DNA from: Sthenelais limicola
Taxonomy: Eukaryota > Annelida > Polychaeta > Phyllodocida > Sigalionidae
Assembly (NCBI GenBank): GCA_942159475.1
Contig: OW804096.1
Location: forward strand, 112,504,194 to 112,568,193
Direction of reading: 5' to 3'
DNA length: 64,000 bases
Shown piece after piece: positions 23,896 to 36,246 of the stretch. Made by a program: the position numbers and the translations under genes. How positions within the stretch are numbered: the first letter of the stretch is position 1; the number at the start of each line of letters is the position of its first letter. The notes beneath the pieces were generated by a model, which was given only the letters and a program-made list of their open reading frames with translations, did no database searches and was not told the origin of the DNA.

Positions 23896-26800
23896 CTGTA
23901 AAAACAAGAACCATTTTCAGTATGGAGCAGAATAGGTGTAGGTAAAATCATGAGTAAGTGTGTGACTGAATAATCAGAATCAATAAATGGAAGATTCTCA
24001 TAGATTTACACCGTCAGCGCATTATATGAGAACAATTCAGCTAGACTTACCCCTCTCAAAGTGTTCTTCCCGAATAAAGGATCTAAGCCCAAATGTTTTT
24101 GAAATATGGATGCTTCTAGAGTAAGAAGTCTCTACTAAAGATAATTTTGAGCTTTTCTCAACAAATTTGACTTAGTTTTCCTTGTATCTCATCTTGCATC
24201 GACATCACATCATCGTTGCTTAGATGGATATCTTATATAACTCACATCACAAGGCTCGTAGAGAATCGTATAAAGGATATTTTCTGACGGATGTCAAGAA
24301 GGTTTTTAAATTCTCTTACCCTCTTTGAGTGCTGGGTGAGAACTATTGCGTTATGCGTAAGTCTGGTCCAAACTCTCAGGTGTGGGAATTTTTTTTTAAC
24401 TCTATGCAAGAAGACTAGAGTCTAGTGCAAGTCTAATACACCACACATCCCCAGGCACAGGTACACAAAACCAAGGCACTGGAAACCCATTGGACTGGAT
24501 CGATCATATGACCTAGGGATCGGAGATCTGGCGGGAAATCCAAACCCAAAAGCAGAGTATAAAAAGAGCTCTGGTACACCAGATTGTCACTCAGTGGTCG
24601 TGCAGGTTAGGTGTTACAAGCTTCGTCTACCTACTGGATGTCAAGAAGGTGACAATTATTTGCCCGTAGCAGCAGGTAAACTGTACTTGAGAGATATTAA
24701 GGGGTCCACGCTAATCATACATTTTAAAGGTTTTTTCATTACTTTATTTTGTACATGTCTTCCTGAAACAAAACTCTTTCTAGACCATTTATACGGACAG
24801 ATAGATAAAAGGGGGCACTGACGGAACGTGCATAATGTGATCAGTGGAAGATGATAAAGCCAGCTAAGAAGACAATTCATCTCCATGCGCACCTCTCACA
24901 TCCACAGTTAAAAGTATTGGCTACATACATCTATATAGAAGGGGATGGGCCAAAGTGTGTGTGTGTGTGTCAGGGGGAGGGGGGAAGGGATATGATTTCT
25001 CCTGGGCCGTGATTTGCAGATAAACAAGGTGGTGTGGAAGTCAATCATCATCAATGCTACCAGCATCTTGAGATGAGATACTCCTCCGTGATCCGGGTCT
25101 TATCTCTATCATCTTCCACGATATCTTAGTGTTGATTGAATGGGCTTGCCACATACAGACCTGCTGCTGGTTCTTTGATTTGATTGTGTTTATTACAGAT
25201 ACAAGCGATAGTGTATACAGTGCAGGGGTTTGATAACCCTTATATCGGGACAATTTGTTTAACTGTTGATAGTTATTAGGCCTAAAATAAAATTATCTTT
25301 TGTTTCCGGTTTCCACTTTTTCCTATTCCACCTTGCTACCCTAGTCTGTCCCGCGCATATTGATATAAGTCTCTCTATGGCTGGTTGTATCTTAAGGGGA
25401 TAGAAATGATCTCTCCTCTATCAATGTCATATCGATCATGTCTAGCTCTCACACATAGGCTTCAGTCTACCCACAACTGGGGCTTGGCATACCTCGTGGC
25501 AGCCTAGTCCTTCTCTAAAAATGTTTGACATTTGAATCCATACTCAACCTAATAGACGCCTTTCATCATTTAGTCACAAAACCACTTACAATAAAACCCG
25601 ACTCAGTTCAAGGCTTTTCTGAAATACTAACCTCTATTTGCTCAATGTTCTTATTATTACAGCAGTGAATTTTTAGATCTCATAAATGCAGATAATTCCA
25701 ATTTTTTATTTGAATACAACAGATCTAAATGTTTGTTTGCTTGTTTAAATGATATAGATTCAACTGAATCAATACATGCTTTTCCTAATTACTGCTAATA
25801 ATAGGGGCAATTAGAAGGGGAAAAGATCACATCAGATATATAGCGAGAATTAGAATTATAATGTAAGTAACTAACTCCTTAGTTATAATCTTATTCTACT
25901 TCGATTTTGAATTTTATAATAAAATACATATTGGAAACGGAACAACGGCTTTCCCTCTCTCGCTACCATGTAACATGAGGAGAACGATCAAAGCAGATAT
26001 TACCATCCGTATATGAGATTTACAAACGGAAGAGCTAAGAAAACTCTTAACATTTTAAACGTTTTCAATGTCCGTAAATTAATCAAATGACATTATTAAA
26101 TGTATCAAAACCTAAATAAACGAGTCTTATAGATTAGAGTTAGCAAGATTCAAGTGTCCTGGTGGGGTAAATAATTGACACAAGCCAGACGTCCCCCAGG
26201 TCTTATGACCTAAGTAACCAGAGTATGCATATATAATATTGATACAGTATTCTCCCTGATGAATTGATGTTCATCAAATAACATTGACATTGACAAACGA
26301 GCCGGTTCCTAGTACACCAGTTCTTACGTCTCAAATTCACAAAGAAATATTGTTCTGACCCCGCAGTCCACACATATATTACGTATTACGTCTATTTCCA
26401 TCCATTGATCAGATATCTCCATACAGGAGAATAGCCGATCTGTATGTGGAGATCTTTCCAGATCTCCTCTCGCCACAGAAGCGCTGTTTGTTCCACCTTA
26501 AAAAGTTATCTTCTCTCTTCCTCATTTTACTTGACATCATGGTAACCAGCCCATTTGCCAATTTTCCCTACCACTAGCCTCTCGAGCCCACCCAGCACAT
26601 ACATCAGGACCCCAGCCCTTCCTCAGCCCTGTCTAGAATAAGAGTTGGTCAGGCAATATTGTACTTGTGAGCAGCTTATTCTGGTTCTGGATCCGGCGCT
26701 ACTTTCTCACAGCCCAAAGTGCCTCGCCCCAGACATTCGGATCAATATGAAATACTGCTGCGTTCATACATCCGACAAGCTGGATGATGACAAGGGCCAG

Positions 26801-28043
26801 AAACATCTCAATAAATGTAGACACGGGCGTGGTCCGACGCATTCAATTATATTACATGAACATGCATACAGCTGACTGTTCTACAATATTTATGTTCATA
26901 ACACATGTAATCAAATCGATGCATGACAAAGGGCAAGGAAAGGCGATAATCCAACGTACAAATAATATGAATAAATGATAAGAATTCGAAATAAGATTTT
27001 TTTTTTTAAAGAAAAACCTGGTCACAGGATGACGCTAAATAAAATATGTCATTATAAGCGCAGCCCAAGAACCTGCATATATTTTCTGAACGTGATTGAG
27101 CGAATGATATCAATACAATTTGATTTCCTTAAATATAAGCTTGATTTCATTTATGAATTAAACAAAGCAGTGCACATTGCAGATTTCAATTTCTAGTACA
27201 CAGGAAAGTCAAACTCCAAGTCTGAGATCAGGTCTCAATATAGCTATCGTACTTTGGCTATGGTCACTGGGACAGGCAGTCGCAACCCCCAGCACAATGA
27301 TTCAGAATCACTCTTTATATCCCTGTGGCTCACTCAAAGATGAATAGTCTCCTCCACCAGACACCACACTAATATCTATAGATCTGTAGGACAAATCGTA
27401 TCCACGCATAAATATTTGCTCGTCTGAAGCCATGGTCTCGCCTCCCAGACAGATCAATTATTCATGTAGCCTCCGATGACTAACGCACTGAATTGTAAAC
27501 TCACTGGAGTAATTTCTTGTAACAAACCTATCCTGTCTGATGGACTGTCACTTGTACCCCCGAGTATGCTATAACCCATGCTAATTACGGTACGTCGCGG
27601 AGAATATGTCTTTGATGGCGATGCGTGGAAAAAGGAATGACATTACTCCCGATTAATCTGCCACCTCCTGATAAAAACAGCAGGTGGATCATGACATTGA
27701 CTCTGGTGTCTCAACCCCAGTTCCCCTTTATTTCATTATTTACCCTCTCCTCCAACAATATCCTAAGCCAGAGAGGCGGCGAGCCATATCAGCTCTGCGA
27801 CGAAGCCTCAAGCTTAATGACCAAATCAACTGGCCTTGAAAAACATTGTTCGAAATCAACAGGATTTCCATTGAGTCCAGGATATTACATTGAGTGTGGG
27901 ATTTTAAACTGAAAAGCAGTGGTGCCGGCAAATCGCGGAGTTTGCAGGATACATTCCCCAAACGCTGTAATAAGGACCCGCCCCCCAAGATACGGGATGA
28001 GCGAGAGCTAGCCAGCTGTCCCGGTGAACTCGCCCATTCCCAC
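23896..28043. other. Upstream of the ABL SH3 exon; no gene recognised
   Basis: Either intron preceding the 23719-23895 exon or 5' flank. It contains a (GT)n run near 24955-24970, a TATAAAAAG at 24559 and AT-rich unique sequence. I searched by eye for a first ABL exon on the minus strand (a short Met-starting frame ending in phase 1 before GT) and found none I could defend. Confidence 0.5.
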
Positions 28044-28155
28044 TCATCTATCTATCCATCCACACCCACACCCTTAGCTACCCTTTTAAAGGGCTTTCAC
28101 TGCCAACCCTACATTCCCTACCATCAGATGGCCTGACAAATTATGCTTAACAGAG
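28044..28155 (+). repeat. 112-bp dispersed repeat, copy 1
   Basis: Starts TCATCTATCTATCCATCC and ends AATTATGCTTAACAGA. It matches 30935-31046 in the same orientation with only a few substitutions. Confidence 0.92.
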
Positions 28156-28974
28156 AGGAATCCATTGACATCATGAAAACCGGTCTTTATTGTATTTAAA
28201 CACCGCATGGGAATCTTTGAGAACAAAACAACTGGGTTAATTGACTATGCTTTCCTACTGTCAATGTCAAGGTTAACAGGCATGGTTATTTACTCACACC
28301 CATCCTCTATGAATATTTACATAATTGCAGTTTGTTTTGCACTAATTTTTAGCAGTCCTCATAGAAATGATTTTTTTAAAAAGAGGACTTCATAAATTTT
28401 CCAGCACATGGACTGTTCCATGTGGGGCAGATAGTGTATCCATAATTCATCAAAGGCCATTGCCATGGTGGCAATGACACGCCGGCTGATTAACGCTTTA
28501 ACCCTTTCGCGCTCACATCTAAACGAAACCTAAAATATCTTTAGTGCATGTAAAATGGTAGTTCTATCGTTTTTATTCTGGAAAAAGGGGAAATAATGTC
28601 AGGGAAAACGGAAAATGGAATGGATCTCAAAATGTGTCAAACAGTAATAAGTGATTGGATTCAAAGCATGGATCCGCCTTAATCCGAATTATCAAACCCA
28701 TCTGTAGTCAGCACGTCAAAAGCTTGGGTCCACCGAAAAAAGTTGACATCAAAAGCAAAAATGGAAACCCCTTGGCCAAAAGACCTTTTTGTACCAAAGT
28801 GGTATTTAATTTTCTATTCTTCAAAATGGTTTTAGTTCGAATAGGCACTTGTTCATTGTAATTTATCTATAACCATAACCAATGTTGTCTCTATTAGAGA
28901 AATTGTCACAAGACTTGAAGCAAGTCTAACGATTTTGGTGACATGACGTGGAGCAATTCTATCTCAGCAATCTG

Positions 28975-29454
28975 GGGTTTGGAGTTCCGTCCCCAACCCA
29001 GAGGAGGGAAGTAGCTGTAGTACATTAACAATTCATCCTCATCGAGAAAGGGAACAAATTAATTGTGACCGACAAGAAAATGCAAATCAGGAATACAATG
29101 TTACACGTCCAATCACGATTTTTACAAAGTTAATCAAGAGGCTCTGAGACATGTATTACGCTAGCATTGGTGATTATATCTAATCTAGGATACAGATCAC
29201 AGTTCCGTTGTATAGGGTTTGGAGTTCCGTCCCCAACCCAGAGGAGGGAAGTAGCTGTAGTACATTGGCAATTCATCCTCATCGAGAAAGGGAACAAATT
29301 AATTGTGACCGACAAGAAAATGCAAATCAGGAATACAATGTTACACGTCCAATCACGATTTTTACAAAGTTAATCAAGAGGCTCTGAGACATGTATTACG
29401 CTAGCATTGGTGATTATATCTAATCTAGGATACAGATCACAGTTCCGTTGTATA
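28975..29454 (+). repeat. Tandem duplication, 2 x 240 bp
   Basis: Two head-to-tail copies with an exact 240-base offset (28975-29214 and 29215-29454). The only difference I find is the dinucleotide AA at 29027-29028 versus GG at 29267-29268. The near-identity indicates a very recent duplication or an assembly artefact. No coding function is apparent, although both units share short open frames. Confidence 0.97.
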
Positions 29455-30934
29455 GGAAATCCACACTTACTAACAGGTCTCAATTTAATTCAATGCATTT
29501 TTTTATTCATACAAGAAATGTGTACAAAAAGGAGACCCGCATCTGAAAGTGAGTTCCAGGTCTTCCAGCGACTGGTTGGAACTGATAGAAATTTTGATTT
29601 TACATTAGTATGCCAAAACGAATTTTAGGGCTATTTTCTAATGTCTAAACTAGGAGTATTTGGTTAAAGGGAGAAGTAGTTTATTGCAACAGAAACAATA
29701 AACTTCAGCTTCTCATACATCTAGCTTACAGTTAATATGATCTATCTATGTATATAGTTTAATCGGTAGTTTCATCGGTAGTAGAAACGAAAAAAATAAA
29801 ACAAAATACAACAGCAACAACAACAATAATGGTTTGTCTATAACTTGAAGCTGAAACACCTTTTTCATTATTTCACTATTATTTTAGATGGTCAAAGGAC
29901 AGAGAACTCTATATATATGAAATGATAATAGAAAGTGCTAAATTGATAAACAGAGTGAGCTGTGAATGTCTGTTCCATCTGTGACTGACTAGAAGAATTA
30001 GGTTGACAGCAAAACAACACAAGAACAATAAAACCGGGTCTGGTCACTGGAGATCCATAAACATGGCGGTAACATACAAGATGTGACCAGCATGGCAAGA
30101 CAAAAATGTGATCTCCTAAATATAATTAATCATGGGGAAAAAAACTTCTAAATAAAAAACAATTGATCAATGAATGGGACATAATGGTACCGAAGGTGAC
30201 CTCGAACCGCCCAAGAAATCGAGTTGCCAGAGAAAGGTTTTTCTCACTCTGTGATTTTAACCACGTAACACGTGAGTACATAAAATTTGTCCAAAACATT
30301 TGGAAGGGACATAACGGATAATTTCCATTACTAACCTTACTCCATTCATTACCAGAGGATCAGGGGATAGTTTATTTGTCAAGGTAATATAGAGACCTGT
30401 TTGTGGCCAGGGTAATCTCTTTTTCATTTCAAAAATAAAATCTCACTTCCAGGACTTTCAATAGAGTTATCTAGGATGGTAATGAAAGGGGACACTCGGG
30501 GAAATCAGTAATTCTTCTTGATGCATAGAGCAAGAGGGTCAATCATGATGAATTAACTAAGGTACTGAAAGAACTTTGGCACCGATTCCACTGTGATGAA
30601 AATAAAACATGTTCGGACTTGGCAATCCACAAATGGGACGAAAATGAAAGAGATTGGCGGAGTAGGTTCTGCAGGTAGTAAGAGCAGGGAATATCAATCA
30701 AGGACAAGAATGGATTTTACCCCTAAAATATGGAGTTAGTAGTGAGAAATTTTGGGGTTGAAAGTAGATGGTGCCGGCTGAATACAAGGAAAAGGAGAGG
30801 TGCTAGAGGAGGGGATAAAAGATTCTTTCTCTCTCTCTTCTCTCTCTTATCAGAGAAATTATAGAGGGGTAGCGGGTGATATTTTCTCATGGGATTTTTG
30901 GATTCGACCAGCACGGATAATGTAGAGAGAGACA
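29455..30934. other. No gene recognised
   Basis: AT-rich. Minus-strand frames at 29892-30098 and 30723-30914 are short and motif-free. Confidence 0.6.
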
Positions 30935-31046
30935 GTCATCTATCTATCCATCCACACCCACACTCTTAGCTACCCTTTTAACGGGCTTTCACTGCCAACC
31001 CTACATTCCCTACCATCAGATGGCCTGGCAAATTATGCTTAACAGA
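30935..31046 (+). repeat. 112-bp dispersed repeat, copy 2
   Basis: Copy of 28044-28155. It is followed by an A/G-rich stretch and, about 220 bases on, a (GA)n microsatellite. Confidence 0.92.
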
Positions 31047-31258
31047 ACTAAGACAGCCCGACATACAGATAGAGACAGAGAAACGGAGACAAAGAGAGAC
31101 GAAATGTACCAAGACATTCAAACAAGGACATTCAAAATGTCAGTCTTTGTAGATTTTGACATTTTAAACTTTTGAGTTTTGGTTACCTGTATCAGAATTA
31201 TTTCAATACAAGATTTTGGTTTTGCTAGAGATGGTTGTGGTGGCGCTTATGATTGTGG

Positions 31259-31263
<5 letters not shown>

Positions 31264-31315
<52 letters not shown>
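31264..31315. repeat. (GA)n microsatellite
   Basis: About 26 near-perfect GA units followed by a G-run and GGAGAAGGAGGAGG purine tract to about 31355. Confidence 0.97.
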
Positions 31316-31321
<6 letters not shown>

Positions 31322-31494
31322 GGGGGGGAGGGAGAAGGAGGAGGAGGAGAGAGGCAGAGTATAGACCCTTAGCTTTCTATGGATTTAAAGTAGTGGCAAC
31401 AACTTAAAGTGTATTATGTCAACAACTTAAAGTGTATTATGTCACTTTGATTAAAAAAGTGAAAAAGAATGTCCCAATGGGGAAATTGGGGGAC

Positions 31495-32052
31495 ACTAGA
31501 CTAGGCGACCCAAACAGGCCGCTGGGCCAGAGGACCAACACATGACAACAAAAGACGGGTCACCCTACATACCACCTAGTGCTCCACTGGAAAAGAATGA
31601 GATTCAACTAACTAGGAAATTCCTCCTGTGGACCTCCCACATTACTTTGTGCAGGCATTCACAACAACCTAAAGAAGCTTTGAGTTTACAGGGATTATCA
31701 TGTAAATTGTCTGCAAACATCTGTACAATGATCATGTTATTATTTGGTTATTATGTTATCAGCCTCACTCTACACAGAACCCACTTTCCAATGAATCAAG
31801 CTTTGACAGTGCAGAGCTGTGACATTCTCATGGCTCTGCACACCATTCTTCCACTATTTGACCAGTCTGATATCTTTCATGACTCTGCAAGCTAACACTG
31901 CAAGCTAACTCTGCAAGCTAACTCTGCAAGCTAACAGCCTCACCCTCTATATGATACACAGGACCCACCAAGGAATCAAGCCTTGACAGCGAAGAGCCAT
32001 GACTTCCTAACGGCTATGCGCGAAAGTAGTAGTAAATAAAAGACAAGGCATT
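31495..32052 (+). repeat. Local repeat family, copy A (full)
   Basis: Begins ACTAGACTAGGCGACCCAAA, continues AGGACCAACACATGACAAC and contains a 13-base tandem (AACTCTGCAAGCT, with an AACACTGCAAGCT variant). It ends GTAGTAGTAAATAAAAGAC then AAGGCATT. It matches copy D (33807-34361) almost throughout. Unit about 555 bp. There is no conserved reading frame: the best frame, at 31542-31895, is present in parallel form in copy D but shows no motif. Confidence 0.9.
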
Positions 32053-32389
32053 TGATACGGTTGAACACTTTCAAATACGTAAAATTATATACCTACAGAT
32101 AGCAGAGAATATACTCTTTTCATATTTCTTAATCCTGACACCATCTTTACATTTTTTATCACCATTTTTAGTGGGTGCCAGTCTTTACTTAATTAATTAC
32201 ATTCCTTTAAGTGGTGTATCATTTATACTATCAAGATTATCTATCACTATTAACTTCTGCATTGTCATCTCGCGGAATATGTTCTAGAGTATTGTAACGT
32301 TTTTTTGTAACATCAGATGATTCTGAGAATAGCATCAGAGATGTAATGTCCTTAGTCCTGAATAAAGATATTTTTCAAATCAAACGGGT

Positions 32390-33000
32390 GGGGGTGGGGG
32401 GGTTGGGGATGGGACAGATAAGCCACAGGTATATAAACAATGACAGCCTAGGAAGCATAGAAGTTAGAACAGACATCTCACTGGTGCCGTACGCTTTTCT
32501 AGACTAGGCGACCCAATGCGGACCGTAGGGCCGGAGGACCAAACCATAACAACAAATGACGGGTCCCCTTTCTTCCACCTAGTGCTCTTTACTGGTATGG
32601 GGAAAAGAATGGGATTCAACTAACTCGGTAATTCCTCCTGTGGACCTCCCTAGTAACTTTGTGCAGGCACTCACAACAACCTGAAGAAGCTTTGAGTTTA
32701 GATGCATTATTGTGTAAATTGTCTGATATCTGTACAATAACCTCGTTATTATTTCGTTATTAATTTTGTCAGACTCACTCTACACAGAACCAACTTTCCA
32801 ATGAATCAAGCTTTAACAGCGCATAGCTGTGACATTCTCACGGCTATGCGCGAAAGGCACCTCAGGAGCAACCTGAATGTAAATCTGAGTGCTCAAATTT
32901 ACAAAACTGCCTTTCTTCCACTATTTGACCAGTCTGATATCTTTTATGACTCTGCAAGCTAACACTGCAAGCTAACTCTGCAAGCTAACTCTGCACAGTC
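32390..33000 (+). repeat. Local repeat family, copy B (diverged, partial)
   Basis: Starts with a G-rich stretch and GATAAGCCACAGGTATATAA, then GACTAGGCGACCCAATGCGG, AGAAGCTTTGAGTTTAGATG and the CTCTGCAAGCTAAC tandem. It lacks the GTAGTAGTAAATAAAAG tail of copies A and D and carries a ~70-base insertion (CACCTCAGGAGCAACCTG...) before the tandem part. Confidence 0.85.
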
Positions 33001-33325
33001 TAGGGTGGATCCAAGGACCAGGATAACATCTCAAATGCCCCCTGCGATTTTGCTCGGCGATTTCCCTGTAACAGCTATTAGGGTCTACCACATTTGGGTA
33101 GCATTTCAGTGAATGGGGCTCTTGAAGTTTCCCTCTACTTACTGGGTTAATAAATTGGTAAGGGAAACTGCCTTATATCAATTCAATGTGAACAGATGTT
33201 CTTGATATTGACATTCATAATGATTCATAATAATTCATGAATCCTATTTGAAGTTTTACATCAATACCAACACATTCTGAGACAGGATTTATTCAAATTC
33301 AATGTTGCCTGTCTAGTCCATCATA

Positions 33326-33680
33326 ACCCAATGCGGCCCCTAGGGCCGGAGGACCAAACCATAACAACAAAAAACGGGTCACCACACTTCTACCTACTAG
33401 TGCTCTTTATCTGTTATATGGAAAAGAATGAATCTCAACTAAATCGAAAACTCCTCTCGTGGACCTCTCACTTGACCACATGCAGGCACTCATAACATCC
33501 TATAAAGTAGCTTTGAGTTTAGAGGGATTATTGTGTAAATTGTCTGCAGACATCTGTACAATAATCTCGTTATTATTTCATCAGCCACACTCTCTATGTG
33601 ATACACACAAGCCACTTTCTGATGAATCAAGCTTTGATAGCGCAGAGCTGTGACGTTCTCACAGCTATGTGCGAAAGTGT
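33326..33680 (+). repeat. Local repeat family, copy C (truncated)
   Basis: Starts AACCCAATGCGGCCCCTAGG and runs to GCTATGTGCGAAAGTGTGG, then meets a G-rich tract. It is the most diverged copy and lacks the 13-base tandem. Confidence 0.8.
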
Positions 33681-34361
33681 GGTGAGCGGGGGGGGTGGGG
33701 GGGGGCGGGGGATGGGACAGATAAGCCACAGCTATATAAACAATGACAGCCTAGGAAGCATAGAAGTTAGAACAAACATCTCACTGGTGCCCGTACGCTT
33801 TTCTAGACTAGGCGACCCAAAGAGGCCCCTGGGCCGGAGGACCAACACATGACAACAAAAGACGGGTCACCCATACATACCACCTAGTGCTCCACTGGAA
33901 AAGAATGAGATTCAACTAACTAGGAAATTCCTCCTGTGGACCTCCCACATTACTTTGTGTAGGCACTCACAACAACCTAAAGAAGCTTTGAGTTTAGAGG
34001 GATTATCATGTAAATTGTCTGCAAACATCTGTACAATGGTCATGTTAATATTTGGTTATTATGTTATCAGCCTCACTCTACACAGAACCCACTTTCCAAT
34101 GAATCAAGCTTTGACAGTGCAGAGCTGTGACGTTCTTATGGCTCTGTACTCCATTCTTCCACTATTTGACCAGTCTGATATCTTTCATGACTCTGCAAGC
34201 TAACACTGCAAGCTAACTCTGCAAGCTAACTCTGCAAGCTAACAGCCTCACCCTCTATATGATACACAGGACCCACCAATGAATCAAGCTTTGACAGCGC
34301 AGAGCCGTGACGTTCTAACGGCTATGCGTGAAAGTAGTAGTAAATAAAAGACAAGGCATTC
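33680..34361 (+). repeat. Local repeat family, copy D (full, with leader)
   Basis: A G-run at about 33688-33712, then the leader GACAGATAAGCCACAGCTAT shared with copy B. From 33807 it is near-identical to copy A, including the 13-base tandem and the tail GTAGTAGTAAATAAAAGAC. Copies A and D are the youngest pair. Confidence 0.9.
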
Positions 34362-34631
34362 TGCTGGGGCCTGTTTCAAAATCAGGGACATAGGAAGTAA
34401 GTAGAAAAACATCCCATTTGGGACAAATTATGTTTCATAAGTTGAAGACTTGAGAAAAATTTGTAGCGACTTTGAGAAAAATTTGTAGCTCTCTATCCCT
34501 CTCAGCCCATGGCGCCTCTCTGTCTGAGTGTATGGTTATTACATAATAAGACAACATGCATGGCCAGTCCCGTCACCGAATGTTCCCGCGAAATGTTCCC
34601 ACAAATACTAATATTCCCGCGAATGTCATAC

Positions 34632-34782
34632 ATATATGGAATGTACCTAGGGTTCAGTCTGTCAAAGGGTTATGCATCAAGGTTGCGGTGGGAGACCGAG
34701 GGGCGGAGCGCAGCGTAGCCCCAAGGTCTCCCTCCGCAACCGAGATGCATAATCCTTTGACAGACTGAACCCGTGGTACATT
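34632..34782. repeat. Long near-perfect hairpin (foldback)
   Basis: Two arms of roughly 70 bases, facing each other over a ~12-base loop. Paired blocks include GGTTCAGTCTGTCAAAGG with CCTTTGACAGACTGAACC, TTATGCATC with GATGCATAA, GGTTGCGG with CCGCAACC and GGGAGACC with GGTCTCCC. Arm identity is about 90% by eye. No coding content. Confidence 0.95.
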
Positions 34783-34786
34783 CTAT

Positions 34787-35082
34787 ATTTATTACACCCC
34801 GAAAATAAAATAAAATGAATAAAAAAATCGAAATAATAAACTTTTAATTGTTTGAAGCTTTATATTTATTATTTCAAGAGAAATTAGGGCGCATTAATAC
34901 ACAATTTGGCTTCCAGTGATCAGGCTTGGCTGCCGGACCTACTTGTTGTATGCGCCAAGGGTGGCATAATTTACATGTTATGCGCCAAGGGTGGCATAAT
35001 TCACATGTTATGCACCACCTTGACCAAGTGTGGCATACAATGCTAAAGGTATAGGCAACTACAACACAGGGGTGTAATAAAT
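34787..35082. mobile_element. Small element with 14-bp perfect TIRs
   Basis: ATTTATTACACCCC at 34787-34800 and its exact complement at 35069-35082. The interior holds three ~30-base tandem units beginning TATGCGCCAAGGGTGGCATA (34949-35038). It abuts the long hairpin at 34632-34782, and the two may be parts of one foldback element. Confidence 0.65.
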
Positions 35083-35305
35083 TATGAAACACCAGGCAGG
35101 GACATTATTTGTAACATTTGAACACCATTCGCAGAAGTTCCAAATAAATCTTTCTATGTCTCCATCATTATGAAACAACACCCTGATACTGCGCCTAAAT
35201 TTGCAAAACTAGCTAGGAAATCTGCCATTTGGGCCGATGGTAATTTCCTATATTGAGTCAGCTTCTTCTCTTCTTCTTAAAGGCTGGGCACAAGAAGGGT
35301 CTCTA

Positions 35306-35321
35306 GACCGACCGGTCGGTC
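35306..35321. repeat. 16-bp perfect palindrome
   Basis: GACCGACCGGTCGGTC reads the same on both strands with no spacer. It could be a dimeric binding site or a transposon-end remnant; nothing nearby decides. Confidence 0.8.
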
Positions 35322-36246
35322 GTTATCTTCCAACTCCTCCCCACACCCCATATATGGCAGGGGGGAACTTTGACCCTGATGCACACAGAGTGCAACTCTT
35401 ATCTTTGTTGTGACGAGCAAGAGCGCGGCAGTGATATGGGCCATTGGTGCCACTAAGAGGGGTGGGGCAGGTTGGGGCAGCACCATGTGTTTGGTGTATA
35501 TGTATGTACACATGCTGCCTGGTTGCTATGGATACCTACCTGTCAATCATTCCTGAGTAACGGTTCTCATATTTACAAATATTTCATGAAGAAACTGAAT
35601 TTGCTCTTTTCTATGCATGTGACAAGATAACACATCTATGAAGATATGACCAGTAGACATTCATGTATGTGTTCAGCAATTTTGTATGAAAGTGGTTCAT
35701 TATAGTTCATTTTATATGGAAAAATAATATCCCAGGTTGGTTATGATTCTACAGTTTGAATGTACAGGGAGGAATGCTGGGATGGGCCATGGGCCCTTTA
35801 TATATGCTGTGCCCGGCCTTTAATACAATGTAGCATTCCTCAACTGTTCTCTCCGCCCCCTAACTCCTCCTCCTCCTCCTCAACCTTGGTTCCTCACTCG
35901 AATCTGACTTCTTTACCCACATATACCTGTCAAATGTATTATAGGTTATATTTCCTTCAACTTGCTAGCATGATGTATATATATCATAGATCATATCATA
36001 TCATCAGAGTGCACTGGCTGTCGGCATGGAAGGACGCACATAGTTCGGTGCTCTGCACGGGGGAATTTCACCTTTGTTATTTCAAATGACTTGACAAACT
36101 GAGACTTCTATATTTTGCTACACGGATAGTACTTATCACTCTACCACTTTGGAAAACTTTATTGTGCACCATAAGGAAGTTACTACATCTTTTTTCACGA
36201 ATCCTACTCAACCGTCCAGCTATTGTGTGTATCGAGAGCTTGCAAA
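35322..36246. other. Mixed sequence upstream of the ORF1 fragment
   Basis: No gene recognised. The last ~250 bases before 36247 may be the 5' untranslated leader of the retroelement that starts there, but this is inference from position only. Confidence 0.4.

Noticed and set aside
24556..24600. TATAAAAAG with possible initiator about 30 bases downstream
   Set aside because: On the plus strand, opposite to ABL; similar TATA-like words occur by chance several times (38596, 45281, 47058), and no gene follows.
31179..31407. Two Arg/Glu-repeat frames
   Set aside because: Generated by the (GA)n microsatellite.
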